In this document: positions 32,470 to 41,335 of the stretch, in pieces
How the letters are laid out: every line of letters starts with the position of its first letter
How positions within the stretch are numbered: position 1 is the stretch's first letter
Made by a program: the position numbers and the translations under genes
Notes under the pieces: generated by a model
What the model was told of the DNA's origin: nothing
The model's input: only the letters and a program-made list of their open reading frames with translations
Database searches by the model: none
Source: CAYOHY01 sp964403885
GTDB lineage: Bacteria; Actinomycetota; Coriobacteriia; Anaerosomatales; PHET01
DNA: 41,335 nucleotides
Direction: 5' to 3'
Assembly (NCBI GenBank): GCA_964403885.1
Contig: CAYOHY010000016.1
Coordinates: 1-41,335, forward strand

Positions 32470-34302
32470 GTGAACTACATCCTCGCCATCCCACTCCTTC
32501 CGGCACTGGTCTTCCTGCTGTTCTTCCTGTTGCCGCGCCGGGTGCGCACCAAGCTGCTGTTCCTGCCCATCGTCGCGATGGCCGGCTCGCTAGCGCTCTC
32601 GATCCCCGCGTTTCTGGCGGTGTGGCCGGGCGGGGAAGATGCCACGGCAGAGGGCGTGTGGAGCCTCGCCTACAACGTGGGCGTCATCGACGGCAAGCCG
32701 CTTGAGCTGCTCTTCAGGCTCGACACCTACTCGGCGATGATGCTCCTTGTGGTGACCATCGTCGGCCTGTGTGTCCAGGTCTACTCGCTGTCGTACATGA
32801 AGGGGGAGGAGCGCATCGCGTGGTACTACGCTGTGCTCTCCCTGTTCACGGCCGCCATGCTCGTCCTCGTCCTGGCCGGCGACTACCTGCTGTTCTACAT
32901 GTCCTGGGAGCTCATGGGACTGTGCTCGTACCTGCTCATCGGCTTCTGGAACTCCGATGACGGCGCACGCAGGGCCTCGATGAAGGCGTTTCTCGTGACC
33001 CGTGTGGGCGACGTCGGCTTCGCCATCGGTCTCGTCATGATCTGGATGACCGTGGGGTCCTTCGACTTCCACACGGTACTGCCGTCCGCCTCCACCTGGG
33101 CGCCCGGCGTGGCTACCGTCATCGCGTTGCTGCTGCTCTTTGGCGCGATGGGCAAGTCCGCGCAGTTCCCGCTTCACATGTGGCTTCCCGATGCCATGGC
33201 AGGCCCCACGCCCGCCTCGGCGCTGATCCATGCCGCCACGATGGTCGCGGCCGGCGTGTTCCTGGTGGCGCGGTCCTTGCCCATCTTCGAGGTCTCCGGT
33301 GTGGCGTTGCAGGTAGTGTTGGTCATCGGCGCGATCACCGCTTTCGGCGCGGCGACGATGGGTGCGGTACAGCACGACATCAAGAAGGTGCTCGCGTACT
33401 CGACGATCTCGCAGCTGGGCTACATGTTCCTTGGCTTGGGCACGGGCAGTGCCGCCGCCGGACTGTTCCATCTGTTCACTCACGCGTTCTTCAAGAGCCT
33501 GCTGTTCCTCGCTGCCGGATCGATCATCCACTCGCTGCACACGCAAGACATGCGCGAGATGGGCGGCGTGGGCAAGACCATGCGCTTGACCACGGTCATG
33601 TTCACGATCGGCACGCTCGCGCTTGCGGGTATCCCGGTCTTCTCGGGCTTCTTCTCGAAAGACGCCATCCTCGATGAGCTGTGGCTGGGGCATCACTACA
33701 TCATCTTCGGTATCGCTCTTGCGACCGCGGGTCTGACCGCGTTCTACATGACACGCCTGTGGGTTCGCGTGTTCCCGGGCGAGGACAAGAGCCACGGCCA
33801 CGCGCACGAGAGCGACTGGAAGATGCTGATCCCGATGGGCGTGCTGAGCGTGCTTGCGCTCACCGCCGGTGCGGCGACCGTCGTCTTCGGCGAGTTCGTG
33901 GGTGGCGAGCTCGAGTGGCCCAAGCTCGGCTTCGCCGCCGCGAGCCTGGGCGTCGCACTCGCGGGCATCGCGCTGGGCTACACGCTCTTTGGAAACGGCA
34001 AGGACACCGAGGAGCTCAAGGCGCGCTCATCGCGCCTCTACATGCTCGTCACCAACAAGTACTTCCTCGACGTCATCGTCGATTCGTGGGTGCCCACCAC
34101 CTACAACAGCTTGTCCGAGCGCGTGAACTGGTTCGACAAGACGATCATCAACGGGGTCGTCAACGGCGTGGGCATGTCGTGCCGCCAGGCCGGTGCCGCC
34201 CTGCGCCGTATCCAGAGTGGGCAACTCAAGACCTACCAGCGCGCGATCGTCGCTGCGGTGCTCGCAGCGGTCGTCGTCATCGTCATCGTCGCGGGAGCGT
34301 GA
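32470..34302 (+). CDS. nuoL: Complex I subunit L (antiporter-like)
   Basis: 610 residues from GTG 32470, three bases after nuoK. Antiporter-like proton-pumping subunit with the long lateral helix at its C-terminus. Seen: FYMSWELMGLCSYLLIGFW (channel Glu), SAQFPLHMWLPDAMAGPTPASALIHAATMV, and KKVLAYSTISQLGYMFLGLG. Length is typical of NuoL. Confidence 0.95.
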   Translation: MNYILAIPLLPALVFLLFFLLPRRVRTKLLFLPIVAMAGSLALSIPAFLAVWPGGEDATAEGVWSLAYNVGVIDGKPLELLFRLDTYSAMMLLVVTIVGLCVQVYSLSYMKGEERIAWYYAVLSLFTAAMLVLVLAGDYLLFYMSWELMGLCSYLLIGFWNSDDGARRASMKAFLVTRVGDVGFAIGLVMIWMTVGSFDFHTVLPSASTWAPGVATVIALLLLFGAMGKSAQFPLHMWLPDAMAGPTPASALIHAATMVAAGVFLVARSLPIFEVSGVALQVVLVIGAITAFGAATMGAVQHDIKKVLAYSTISQLGYMFLGLGTGSAAAGLFHLFTHAFFKSLLFLAAGSIIHSLHTQDMREMGGVGKTMRLTTVMFTIGTLALAGIPVFSGFFSKDAILDELWLGHHYIIFGIALATAGLTAFYMTRLWVRVFPGEDKSHGHAHESDWKMLIPMGVLSVLALTAGAATVVFGEFVGGELEWPKLGFAAASLGVALAGIALGYTLFGNGKDTEELKARSSRLYMLVTNKYFLDVIVDSWVPTTYNSLSERVNWFDKTIINGVVNGVGMSCRQAGAALRRIQSGQLKTYQRAIVAAVLAAVVVIVIVAGA

Positions 34303-34309
34303 GCGGACA

Positions 34310-35782
34310 GTGCTCGAGCTGCTTTCAAATCATCTGCTGACCGTCATCACGTTCCTGCCTCTCGTGGGTGCGTTGGTGGCGCTGTGCCTGCCCGCGCGCT
34401 TCGCCCGGTGGGTGACGGCCGGCTTCATGGCGGCCGATCTCATGCTCGTCGTCTATCTGCTGACCGCGTTCGACACCTCCCAGACCACGATGCAGTTCGT
34501 CGAGAAGGTACAGTGGATCCCGCAGCTGGGCATCCAGTACTTCTTCGGCATCGACGGCATCTCGATCATGATGGTCGCGCTGTCCGCGCTTCTGTCGCTG
34601 ATCGTGGTGCTGGGCTCGTGGAACAACGAGGATCGACCCAAGACGTGGTTCATCATGCTGCTCCTCCTGGAGTGCGGCATGAACGGCGTCTTCGTGGCGC
34701 TCGACTTCGTGCTGTTCTACGTGTTCTGGGAGTGGGTCCTCATCCCCATGTACTTCATCATGGCGTGGTGGGGTAAGGAGCTGCGAAGCTACGTCAGCCT
34801 CAAGTTCTTCCTCTACATGCTCTTGGGTTCGGTTCTCATCCTGCTCGGCATCATCGCGATCTACGTGCACCCCGCGGGCGGCACCTTCGACATGATCGAG
34901 CTGCAGAACCGCGGCTTCCCGGCGAGCTTCCAGTCGTGGGTGTTCCTGCTGTTCTACTTCGGCTTCGCCGTCCGCGTGCCGGTGTGGCCGTTCCATACGG
35001 GCCACTCGGACGCGCACATCCAGGCGCCTACGGCCGGTTCGGTCACCTTGGCGGGCGTCCTGCTCAAGACCGGTACCTACGGAATGCTGCGTGTCGCACT
35101 CCCCATGCTGCCTGAGGGCGCGGCCAAGTGGGCGCTGTTCGTGGGCACGATGGCGTGCGCGGCGATCCTCTACGGGTCAGTGGTCGCGTTCTGGCAGCCG
35201 GACTTGAAGAAGATGCTCGCGTACTCATCGGTGGGACACATGGGCTTCGCGATGCTGGGTATCGCGGCGGGCACACCCGAAGCGCTCGATGGCGCGATGG
35301 TCCTCGCCTTCGTTCACGGCGTCATCACGGGCCTGCTCTTCCTCGTGGTGGGCATGATCTACGACCGCGCTCACAGCCGAATGGCGCCCGATCTTGAAGG
35401 CGTGTCGCAGAAGGCGCCTGTCTTGGGCGGCATGCTCGCGTTCGCGTGCATCGCCTCGCTGGGTCTGCCCGGTCTGGCCGGCTTCGTGGGCGAGTTCCTC
35501 GTCATCGTGGGCGCCTGGAAGTCGGACCTGCCCAAGCTCTACACCGTCATCGCCGGTGTGGGCATGCTCCTGGGCGCCGCCTACATGCTGTGGGTCGTCT
35601 ACCGCGTGGTCTACGGCAAGCCCACCGAGAAGATCGAGAAGATCAAGGACGCGACTCCGCTCGACATCGCGACCGCGGGTCCGCTCATGGCCATCACGCT
35701 CGTCGTGGGGCTCAACTGGAACACCGTGCTTCAGTACGTGGATCCTGCGATCCGAAACCTCGTTGAGATGGTGGGGAGGTAG
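34310..35782 (+). CDS. nuoM: Complex I subunit M (antiporter-like)
   Basis: 490 residues from GTG 34310, seven bases after nuoL; upstream in-frame codons are inside nuoL. Second proton-pumping subunit. Seen: FYVFWEWVLIPMYFIMAWWG with channel Glu, PFHTGHSDAHIQAPTAGSV, and KKMLAYSSVGHMGFAMLGIA. Confidence 0.94.
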   Translation: MLELLSNHLLTVITFLPLVGALVALCLPARFARWVTAGFMAADLMLVVYLLTAFDTSQTTMQFVEKVQWIPQLGIQYFFGIDGISIMMVALSALLSLIVVLGSWNNEDRPKTWFIMLLLLECGMNGVFVALDFVLFYVFWEWVLIPMYFIMAWWGKELRSYVSLKFFLYMLLGSVLILLGIIAIYVHPAGGTFDMIELQNRGFPASFQSWVFLLFYFGFAVRVPVWPFHTGHSDAHIQAPTAGSVTLAGVLLKTGTYGMLRVALPMLPEGAAKWALFVGTMACAAILYGSVVAFWQPDLKKMLAYSSVGHMGFAMLGIAAGTPEALDGAMVLAFVHGVITGLLFLVVGMIYDRAHSRMAPDLEGVSQKAPVLGGMLAFACIASLGLPGLAGFVGEFLVIVGAWKSDLPKLYTVIAGVGMLLGAAYMLWVVYRVVYGKPTEKIEKIKDATPLDIATAGPLMAITLVVGLNWNTVLQYVDPAIRNLVEMVGR

Positions 35783-35785
35783 ACG

Positions 35786-37198
35786 ATGCAGCAGTACATG
35801 GTTCTCCTCCCGGAGCTTCTGATCCTGGCGGTCGCGCTCGTCGCGCTGTTCGCCGACCTTCTCGGTGGCGACCGCGCGGCGGCGATACTCGGCGCGGCTG
35901 CCACTGGTCTGGCTGCGGTGCTCGTGTGGTTCACGCCTGTGGGCGGCGAGCTGTTCTACGGCCAGCTGAACTTTGGCATGGTGCCCACGACGCTCGTGCT
36001 GCGGAGCGCGATCGCGGGGCTCACCTGTCTGTTCCTGGTCTGGGTCGCGGCGCGAGGCTGGGCTGGCGCTAAGGCGCGCACGGCTGTGTCGCTCGTGCTC
36101 TTCTCGACCGTGGGCAGCATGCTGCTCGTGTCGTCGGTCAACCTCGTGGTGATCTTCATGGCACTCGAGCTGGCCACGTTGCCGCTGTACGTGTTGGTGG
36201 GCTACGCGCGAAACGACCGCCTCAGCCTCGAGGGCTCGCTCAAGTACTTCCTGCTGTCGATGCTCGCGAGCCTGATCATGGCCTACGGGATGTCGTTCGC
36301 CTTCGGGCTGAGCGGCACCACCGACTACGCGGGAATGGACCTCGCCTCGAAGGGGTTGCTCGGCTACGTGGCGGCGATGCTGATCGTGGCGGGCTTCCTC
36401 GCCAAGCTGACTGCGGCGCCGTTCCACTTCTGGTCACCGGACGCCCTGTCGGGTGCGCCGGTGCCGTCGGCCGCGTTCGTCGCGTCGATCGGCAAGATCG
36501 CACCGCTGTGGGCGCTCGTGCTGTTCGTGGCCAACGTCTTGGGCGCCGACAACATCGTCTTCACGATCATGATGGTCGTGTCGATCCTGTCGATGATCCT
36601 TGGCAACTTGGGTGCGCTGCCGCAGACCGACATCCGGCGCATGCTCGCGTACTCGGGTATCGCGAACGCCGGCTACATGCTGCTGGGTGTCTCGTCGGCC
36701 ACCAACGCCGGACTGTCGGGTGCGGTGCTGTTCGTTGTCGTGTACGCGACCGCACTGCTCGGGCAGCTGCTCGTGGTCGCTCAGGAGGGGCCGACGCTGT
36801 CAGACGTCGCCGGCCTCGTGAAGACGCGCCCGTACGCGGCATGGTGCTCGGTGGCGTTCCTGTTCTCGCTCATCGGATTCCCGCCGCTTGCCGGCTTCTA
36901 CGGCAAGCTGATCGTCTTCAGCGCGGCCATGAGCGTGGGCAACGCGATCGCCGCCTGGGTCGCCATCATCATGTCGGTGGTCTCGGCGGGCTATGCGTTC
37001 ACCATCATCCGCGCCATGTTCACCCCGGGTGAGGGCGCGCCCGAGATGGTGGAGCGCGATCCCATCGAGGTGACCTCGGCCTACAAGCAGCAGCCGGTGG
37101 TCGCGGCGGGCGTCATTCTGACGCTCACGCTGCTCGTGATCGGCCTCGGCATCGCCACGCAGCCGCTGGCGCAACTCATCGGGGCGGCGCTTCCCTAG
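35786..37198 (+). CDS. nuoN: Complex I subunit N (antiporter-like)
   Basis: 470 residues from ATG 35786, three bases after nuoM. Third proton-pumping subunit and last gene of the operon. Seen: FMALELATLPLYVLVGYAR, APFHFWSPDALSGAPVPSAAF and RRMLAYSGIANAGYMLLGVS. A stem-loop follows the stop. Confidence 0.95.
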   Translation: MQQYMVLLPELLILAVALVALFADLLGGDRAAAILGAAATGLAAVLVWFTPVGGELFYGQLNFGMVPTTLVLRSAIAGLTCLFLVWVAARGWAGAKARTAVSLVLFSTVGSMLLVSSVNLVVIFMALELATLPLYVLVGYARNDRLSLEGSLKYFLLSMLASLIMAYGMSFAFGLSGTTDYAGMDLASKGLLGYVAAMLIVAGFLAKLTAAPFHFWSPDALSGAPVPSAAFVASIGKIAPLWALVLFVANVLGADNIVFTIMMVVSILSMILGNLGALPQTDIRRMLAYSGIANAGYMLLGVSSATNAGLSGAVLFVVVYATALLGQLLVVAQEGPTLSDVAGLVKTRPYAAWCSVAFLFSLIGFPPLAGFYGKLIVFSAAMSVGNAIAAWVAIIMSVVSAGYAFTIIRAMFTPGEGAPEMVERDPIEVTSAYKQQPVVAAGVILTLTLLVIGLGIATQPLAQLIGAALP

Positions 37199-37227
37199 GG
37201 TCCGTGAATCACATCTGCGCATTTCAT

Positions 37228-37255
37228 GAAGAGCGGCCCGGTGCGGTCGCTCTTC
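37228..37255 (+). terminator. Stem-loop ending the nuo operon
   Basis: GAAGAGCGGCC pairs with GGTCGCTCTTC (11 positions, one G-U). No strong T-run follows. Confidence 0.6.
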
Positions 37256-37266
37256 TGCGTGACGGG

Positions 37267-37272
37267 TATTAT
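37267..37272 (+). promoter_or_regulatory. -10 box for htrA
   Basis: TATTAT, 48 bp before ATG 37320; -35 not recognisable. Confidence 0.35.
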
Positions 37273-37319
37273 CGTTGCTGGTCACAACGGTTGAACATGC
37301 GCCGATTCGAGGAGCTCAC

Positions 37320-38762
37320 ATGAGCGACGGAACGAACTTCGATCCTTCGGGCCCCGGCCCGTCAGAAGGTGTGCCGGCACACGATGCCGCTCGCATAGCC
37401 CGTGAGGCCGAGAGCACGGACTGGCACGTCCACTCCGAGCCGGAACCAAGCGCCGACGAGGGCGATGCGGTCGCATGGATGGCCGACCCCGACGCGCATC
37501 TTTCCGACATCGAGGCCCATCTGCCTTCACCGAAGTTCGACGAAGGGCCGCTCCCGGTGTGCGACTACTCGGGCGAGGGCGATGAGCCCTGCGAGGAGCC
37601 GGCGGTGCAGCGCCGGTGGTCGGGTGCCGCCGTCGTCACCGCGGCGAGCATGGGTGCCATCGTGGGTGCGGTGCTCGCTGCCGCGGCGCTCGTGTGGGCG
37701 CTCGGGCTGCTGCCGGGTGCCAAGCCGCTGCGCACATCGCAGGTCTCGTCGCCGGCCAAGCAAGGAGCCGTCGTGACCATCAAGGGCGGCGGCACGATGG
37801 CAGACGTCTCCGAGGCGGTTGCCGCCAAGGTGGTGCCGTCGGTGGTGAACCTCACCATCCGGCAGGAGCGCATGAACGGCTTCACCGGCCAGCTGGTCAC
37901 CGAGGACGTGGGCAACGGATCCGGCGTCATCATCCGCTCTGACGGCTACATCCTCACCAACAACCACGTGGTGGACGGCGCAGACAAGCTGATCGTGACC
38001 GTGGGCGTCGAGGACAAGGAAGCCACGGTAGTGGGCACGGACCCGTCGAGTGACCTGGCGATCGTCAAGATCGACGGCACCGGCTACCCGGCGATCGATG
38101 TGGGCTCGTCGAAGGGCCTGCGCGTGGGCCAGTACGTCATGGCGGTGGGTAGCCCCTTTGGGCTCGACAAGACCGTCACGGTCGGCATCATCTCGGCGCT
38201 CAGCCGCTCGTCGCTCACCAACGGCTCGAACGACCTCACCGCCTACACCAACCTCATCCAGACCGACGCCGCGATCAACCCAGGCAACTCGGGTGGCGCG
38301 CTCGTCGACGACCGCGGCAGGCTCGTGGGCATCAACACGCTCATCCAGAGCCCATCGGGTTCGGTGGGGGCGCCGCAGTCGGCGGGCATCGGCTTCGCGA
38401 TCCCGGTCGACTTCGCGATCGACATCGCCAAGCAGCTCATCGCCGACGGCAAGGCGACGCACCCCTACATGGGCGTCAGCACGGAAAGCGTCGATGAGAA
38501 CGTCGCCGCCCAGTTCGGGCTGCCCGTGCAGTCGGGTGCGCTCGTGCGATTCGTGCAACCCGACTCACCCGCCGAGAAGGCCGGCATCAAGCGCGGAGAC
38601 ATCATCGTCAAGGTGGGGGAGCGCGACGTGACCAGCGTCGAGGACGTGTTCGCCTCGATCAGGGACCACAAGATCGGCGACACCGTGCAAGTCGAGGTCG
38701 TGCGTGGCGACACCACCCAGACCTTCGACGTCGTCCTTGGCTCAGACGCGGACCGCAAGTAG
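37320..38762 (+). CDS. htrA: HtrA/DegP-like serine protease with PDZ domain
   Basis: 480 residues from ATG 37320 (GAGGAG five bases upstream). An acidic cytoplasmic N-terminus of about 100 residues precedes one membrane helix (about residues 103-127), a trypsin-like domain and one PDZ domain. The triad is complete: His in LTNNHVVDGA, Asp in SSDLAIVKID, Ser in INPGNSGGALVDD. The PDZ starts near HPYMGVSTES. It degrades or refolds damaged proteins outside the membrane, fitting a cell with many exported cytochromes. rlmH follows with no intervening base. Confidence 0.94.
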   Translation: MSDGTNFDPSGPGPSEGVPAHDAARIAREAESTDWHVHSEPEPSADEGDAVAWMADPDAHLSDIEAHLPSPKFDEGPLPVCDYSGEGDEPCEEPAVQRRWSGAAVVTAASMGAIVGAVLAAAALVWALGLLPGAKPLRTSQVSSPAKQGAVVTIKGGGTMADVSEAVAAKVVPSVVNLTIRQERMNGFTGQLVTEDVGNGSGVIIRSDGYILTNNHVVDGADKLIVTVGVEDKEATVVGTDPSSDLAIVKIDGTGYPAIDVGSSKGLRVGQYVMAVGSPFGLDKTVTVGIISALSRSSLTNGSNDLTAYTNLIQTDAAINPGNSGGALVDDRGRLVGINTLIQSPSGSVGAPQSAGIGFAIPVDFAIDIAKQLIADGKATHPYMGVSTESVDENVAAQFGLPVQSGALVRFVQPDSPAEKAGIKRGDIIVKVGERDVTSVEDVFASIRDHKIGDTVQVEVVRGDTTQTFDVVLGSDADRK

Positions 38763-39227
38763 ATGCGCATCACCCTTATCGCGGTAGGGCGACTCAAAGA
38801 GAAGTTCTGGCGCGAGGCGGCCGACGAGTATCTGAAGCGGCTCCGGCCCTACGCGGATGTGCGGATGGTGGAGGTCGCTGACCGCGACGAGTCCCGGGGG
38901 ATCGAGCGCGCGCTTGCCGATGAAGGCGCCGATGTCGTGAAGGCGATACCGGCCGACGCCCACGTGGTGACCCTGGAGATCGACGGCAAGCAGCTCTCGA
39001 GCGAGGCGCTGTCGCAGCGGTTGTCTCGGCTTGGGGTCGAAGGGCGTTCGAGCGTCGTGTTCATCATCGGCGGTTCGCACGGTCTGTCCGCCGAGGTGCG
39101 AAAGCGCGCCGATGAGCGCATCTCCCTGGGGCCCATGACGCTGCCGCACAACCTGGCCCGCGTGGTGTTGCTCGAACAGGTCTACCGGGCGTTTCGAATC
39201 GCCCGCGGAGAGCCATACCACAAGTAG
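38763..39227 (+). CDS. rlmH: 23S rRNA pseudouridine-1915 N3-methyltransferase
   Basis: 154 residues. SPOUT methyltransferase. It has the family start MRITLIAVGRLKEKFW, the SAM-knot VFIIGGSHGLSAEV and SLGPMTLPHNLARVVLLEQVYRAF, ending EPYHK. ATG directly abuts the htrA stop. Confidence 0.97.
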   Translation: MRITLIAVGRLKEKFWREAADEYLKRLRPYADVRMVEVADRDESRGIERALADEGADVVKAIPADAHVVTLEIDGKQLSSEALSQRLSRLGVEGRSSVVFIIGGSHGLSAEVRKRADERISLGPMTLPHNLARVVLLEQVYRAFRIARGEPYHK

Positions 39228-39319
39228 CCCGAAGGCCTTTGTGCGGCTTTGCCGCTGTGCTCGGCAATCGGGTATCCTACCTGCTCACATCGCCGTGCAT
39301 CGTAAAGAGGGTCTTATCC

Positions 39320-41035
39320 GTGAGAGACGCAATCTCCGCGCTCGTCGCATCCGCTCTTGCCGCAGCCATCGAGGCCGGTGAGCTTCCGCTCTCCGAGGTG
39401 CCGGACCCGGCGCTCGAGCGTCCGCGTGACGCCGCACACGGTGACTGGGCGACGACCGTCGCGCTGCGGTGCGCGAAGACCGCCGGCATGAACCCGCGCC
39501 AGGTGGCCGAGGTCGTCGCATCGCACCTGGGTGCACACCCCGATATCGCCGCGGTGGAGATCGCCGGCCCCGGCTTCATCAACCTTCGCCTTGCCCCGCC
39601 TGCGCTCCAGCGTGTGCTGGTGACCGCTCGGGATGCCGACCTCGACTTCGGGCGGGTGGACCTGGGCGAGGGGCGCCGCGTGCAGGTCGAGTTCGTCTCG
39701 GCGAACCCGGTGGGCCCCATGCATGTGGGACACGGTCGCTGGGCGGCCCTGGGCGATGCCATCGCCCGCGTGCTGGCGCATGCCGGCTGGAGCGTCGAGC
39801 GCGAGTTCTACGTGAACGATGCCGGCGTGCAGATGGACATCTTCGCCAAGTCGGTCGCGGCTCGCTATCTCGAGCTGTGCGGCCGGACGGTGACCTTCGA
39901 GGACAACTGGTATCAGGGCGCCTACATCGCAGAGATCGCTCGCGAGATCTTCGACGAAGAGGGTGACGCGTGGGTCGAGGTCTCGGCTGAATCGCGCGAG
40001 TCGCACTTCAAGGAGAAGGCGTACGCCCAGGTGCTCGCGCACCTCAAGCGCGTGTTGCACGGCATGGGTGTGGACTTCGACGTGTGGTTCTCGGAGCGCA
40101 CGCTGCATGAGGCCGGTGCGGATGGCGGGCCCAGCGAGATCGAGCAGGGGATCGCGGCGCTGACCGCGGCCGGCTTCATCTATGAGCACGAAGGTGCGGT
40201 GTGGTTCCGCTCGACCGACTTTGGCGACGACAAGGACCGCGTGCTCAAGAAGGCCGACGGCAGCTACACGTACTTCGCCGCCGACGTGGCGTATCACTGG
40301 AACAAGTTCCACGACCGCGGCTTCGACCGCGTGATCGACCTGTGGGGAGCCGACCATCACGGCTACGTGGCTCGCATGAAGGCCGCGTGTGCCGCGCTGG
40401 GCTATGAGGGTCAGCTCGACGTGGTCATCGGTCAGCTGGTGAACCTGTTCCGCAACGGCGAGGCCGTCCGCATGAGCAAGCGCACGGGCGAGATGGTCAC
40501 GTTCGAGGAGCTGCTCGACGAGGTGGGCCCGGACGCGGCCCGTTACTGGTTCCTGCGCCGCTCCACGGACCAGCAGGTCGACTTCGACATCGAGCTCGCG
40601 CGGCAGCAGTCCGCCGACAACCCGGTCTTCTACGTGCAGTACGCCTACGCGCGCATCTGCTCGATCCTGCGCAAGGCTGCCGACGCCTCGGGCATCGACT
40701 CCGGGCGCAGCGCCGATGCCATCGCCGCCGATCTCGTGGGGACCGGAGTGGACCTCTCGGTCCTCACCGACGAGGCCGAACTCTCGCTGATGCGCCGGCT
40801 TGGCGAGTTCTCCGAGGTCGTCGAGCTTGCCGCTCGCGACTTGGCGCCCAACAAACTCACCCGCTATGCCGAGGACCTCGCGGCGAGCTTCCACCAGTTC
40901 TACACCGTGTGCCGGGTGGTGGATGAGACAGCACCCGAGCTCACCGCTGCGCGCGTCTACGCGTGCGATGCGACCCGCCGTGCACTGCGGTGCGTGCTCG
41001 CGCTGCTGGGCGTGAGCGCACCGGAGCAGATGTAG
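39320..41035 (+). CDS. argS: Arginyl-tRNA synthetase
   Basis: 571 residues from GTG 39320 with AGAGGG eight bases upstream; an in-frame ATG further upstream lies in the promoter region (TATCCT at 39273). Class I synthetase. N-terminal Add-1 domain with GPGFINLRL, HIGH-box variant NPVGPMHVGHGR, catalytic ADVAYHWNKF and KMSKS-like VRMSKRTGEMV, then the DALR anticodon domain. Length is typical. lysA follows, as in many actinobacteria. Confidence 0.96.
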   Translation: MRDAISALVASALAAAIEAGELPLSEVPDPALERPRDAAHGDWATTVALRCAKTAGMNPRQVAEVVASHLGAHPDIAAVEIAGPGFINLRLAPPALQRVLVTARDADLDFGRVDLGEGRRVQVEFVSANPVGPMHVGHGRWAALGDAIARVLAHAGWSVEREFYVNDAGVQMDIFAKSVAARYLELCGRTVTFEDNWYQGAYIAEIAREIFDEEGDAWVEVSAESRESHFKEKAYAQVLAHLKRVLHGMGVDFDVWFSERTLHEAGADGGPSEIEQGIAALTAAGFIYEHEGAVWFRSTDFGDDKDRVLKKADGSYTYFAADVAYHWNKFHDRGFDRVIDLWGADHHGYVARMKAACAALGYEGQLDVVIGQLVNLFRNGEAVRMSKRTGEMVTFEELLDEVGPDAARYWFLRRSTDQQVDFDIELARQQSADNPVFYVQYAYARICSILRKAADASGIDSGRSADAIAADLVGTGVDLSVLTDEAELSLMRRLGEFSEVVELAARDLAPNKLTRYAEDLAASFHQFYTVCRVVDETAPELTAARVYACDATRRALRCVLALLGVSAPEQM

Positions 41036-41061
41036 CGCTTGACCTGGCCGCCACAAGCCAA

Positions 41062-41097
41062 TAGCATGTGCGAACCGTTATAGTTAGCATATGCTAA
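41062..41097. promoter_or_regulatory. Operator-like palindrome and half repeat before lysA
   Basis: A perfect 14-bp palindrome TTAGCATATGCTAA (41084-41097) begins at the last base of a TATAGT -10 box (41079-41084). A related TAGCATGTGC lies at 41062-41071, 23 bp from TAGCATATGC, about two helical turns. Confidence 0.5.
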
Positions 41098-41121
41098 GTA
41101 GCCCGACAGAAGGGGACCACC

Positions 41122-41335
41122 ATGGGAAAGCCGTCCGCACCCCGCCCGCCCGCGACGCCGGACCTCAAGACCGGCGCCGACCTCATGTCGGTGCTCCCCA
41201 TGACGGCCGAGATCAAAGACGGTCACCTCTGGATCGGCGGTGTCGACACCGTCGAACTGGCGCGTGAGGCGGGCACGGCGCTCTACGTCATGGACGAGGC
41301 GACCATCCGCCATCAGCTCTCCGAGTACGTGAAGT
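41122..41335 (+). CDS. lysA: Diaminopimelate decarboxylase (3' partial)
   Basis: 71 residues are visible from ATG 41122 (AAGGGG seven bases upstream); the frame continues beyond the window. The segment LWIGGVDTVELAREAGTALYVMDEATIR matches the N-terminus of LysA (fold-type III PLP enzymes), which makes lysine from meso-diaminopimelate. The PLP lysine is not yet reached. Its place after argS supports the call. Confidence 0.85.
   Translation, partial: MGKPSAPRPPATPDLKTGADLMSVLPMTAEIKDGHLWIGGVDTVELAREAGTALYVMDEATIRHQLSEYVK

Noticed and set aside
32590..33807. Long open frame antisense to nuoL
   Set aside because: It is full of Arg/His/Asp/Gly, lacks any domain, and mirrors a clear gene; a by-product of high GC.
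39314..41056. Long open frame antisense to argS
   Set aside because: Same composition bias; the + strand gene has all synthetase motifs.
1..41335. CRISPR arrays, insertion sequences or prophage genes
   Set aside because: No regularly spaced repeats, transposase, integrase or phage genes were seen.

Overview
The window is a GC-rich chromosomal segment from an anaerobic bacterium, most likely a deep-branching actinobacterium of the Coriobacteriia/OPB41 kind. That placement is an inference from gene content and arrangement (argS followed by lysA, System II cytochrome maturation with multihaem cytochromes, class I two-subunit fumarase, a complex I without its NADH module); no 16S gene is present. 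Almost every gene lies on the + strand in short, tightly overlapping operons. GTG and TTG starts are common. The piece is a scaffold: one 100-N gap (31060-31159) is flanked by an exact 55-bp duplication and looks like two overlapping contig ends rather than missing sequence.

Region by region. 1-2601: the 3' part of a large secreted NHL-repeat/Ig-like surface protein. 2605-7622: a respiratory cytochrome block made of resB and ccsA (System II haem attachment) and two membrane-anchored multihaem c-type cytochromes with 15 and 12 haem motifs, each with one unusual CX3CH site. 7811-11767: a B12-type radical SAM protein, menG (last step of menaquinone synthesis) and an amidohydrolase that may be an aminodeoxyfutalosine or deoxyadenosine deaminase. 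11924-13079: two small membrane-anchored proteins of unknown role, one with TPR repeats. 13162-13996: a divergent pair of STAS-domain anti-sigma-factor antagonists. 14086-16797: tatB-like, tatC, hypA, hypB and an HD hydrolase, linking Tat export to nickel insertion for [NiFe] hydrogenase. 16944-20222: an archaeal-type topoisomerase I and a nitrilase-fold protein without a visible catalytic lysine. 20362-27154: malate dehydrogenase, fumarase alpha, an MFS transporter, fumarase beta, tmk, holB and a PSP1/RicT protein, followed by tRNA-Thr(CGT). 27581-37198: an eleven-gene complex I operon nuoABCDHIJKLMN with no nuoEFG. 37320-41335: HtrA protease, rlmH, argS and the start of lysA.

The genes fit an anaerobic menaquinone-based respiratory chain. 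The truncated complex I would pass electrons from a donor other than NADH (ferredoxin or another carrier, inferred) to menaquinone made with MenG. The NapC-like 12-haem cytochrome could take them from menaquinol and hand them to the 15-haem protein and on to an extracytoplasmic acceptor. ResB/CcsA would load the haems. HypAB and Tat suggest a [NiFe] hydrogenase encoded elsewhere. Malate dehydrogenase and fumarase supply the C4 part of the TCA cycle.

The most interesting signals are the paired multihaem cytochromes with CX3CH motifs, the NADH-module-free complex I with a leader that can form two mutually exclusive hairpins, a transporter gene between the two fumarase subunits, the divergent STAS pair with a palindrome at its centre, the operator-like palindrome before lysA, and the false assembly gap.
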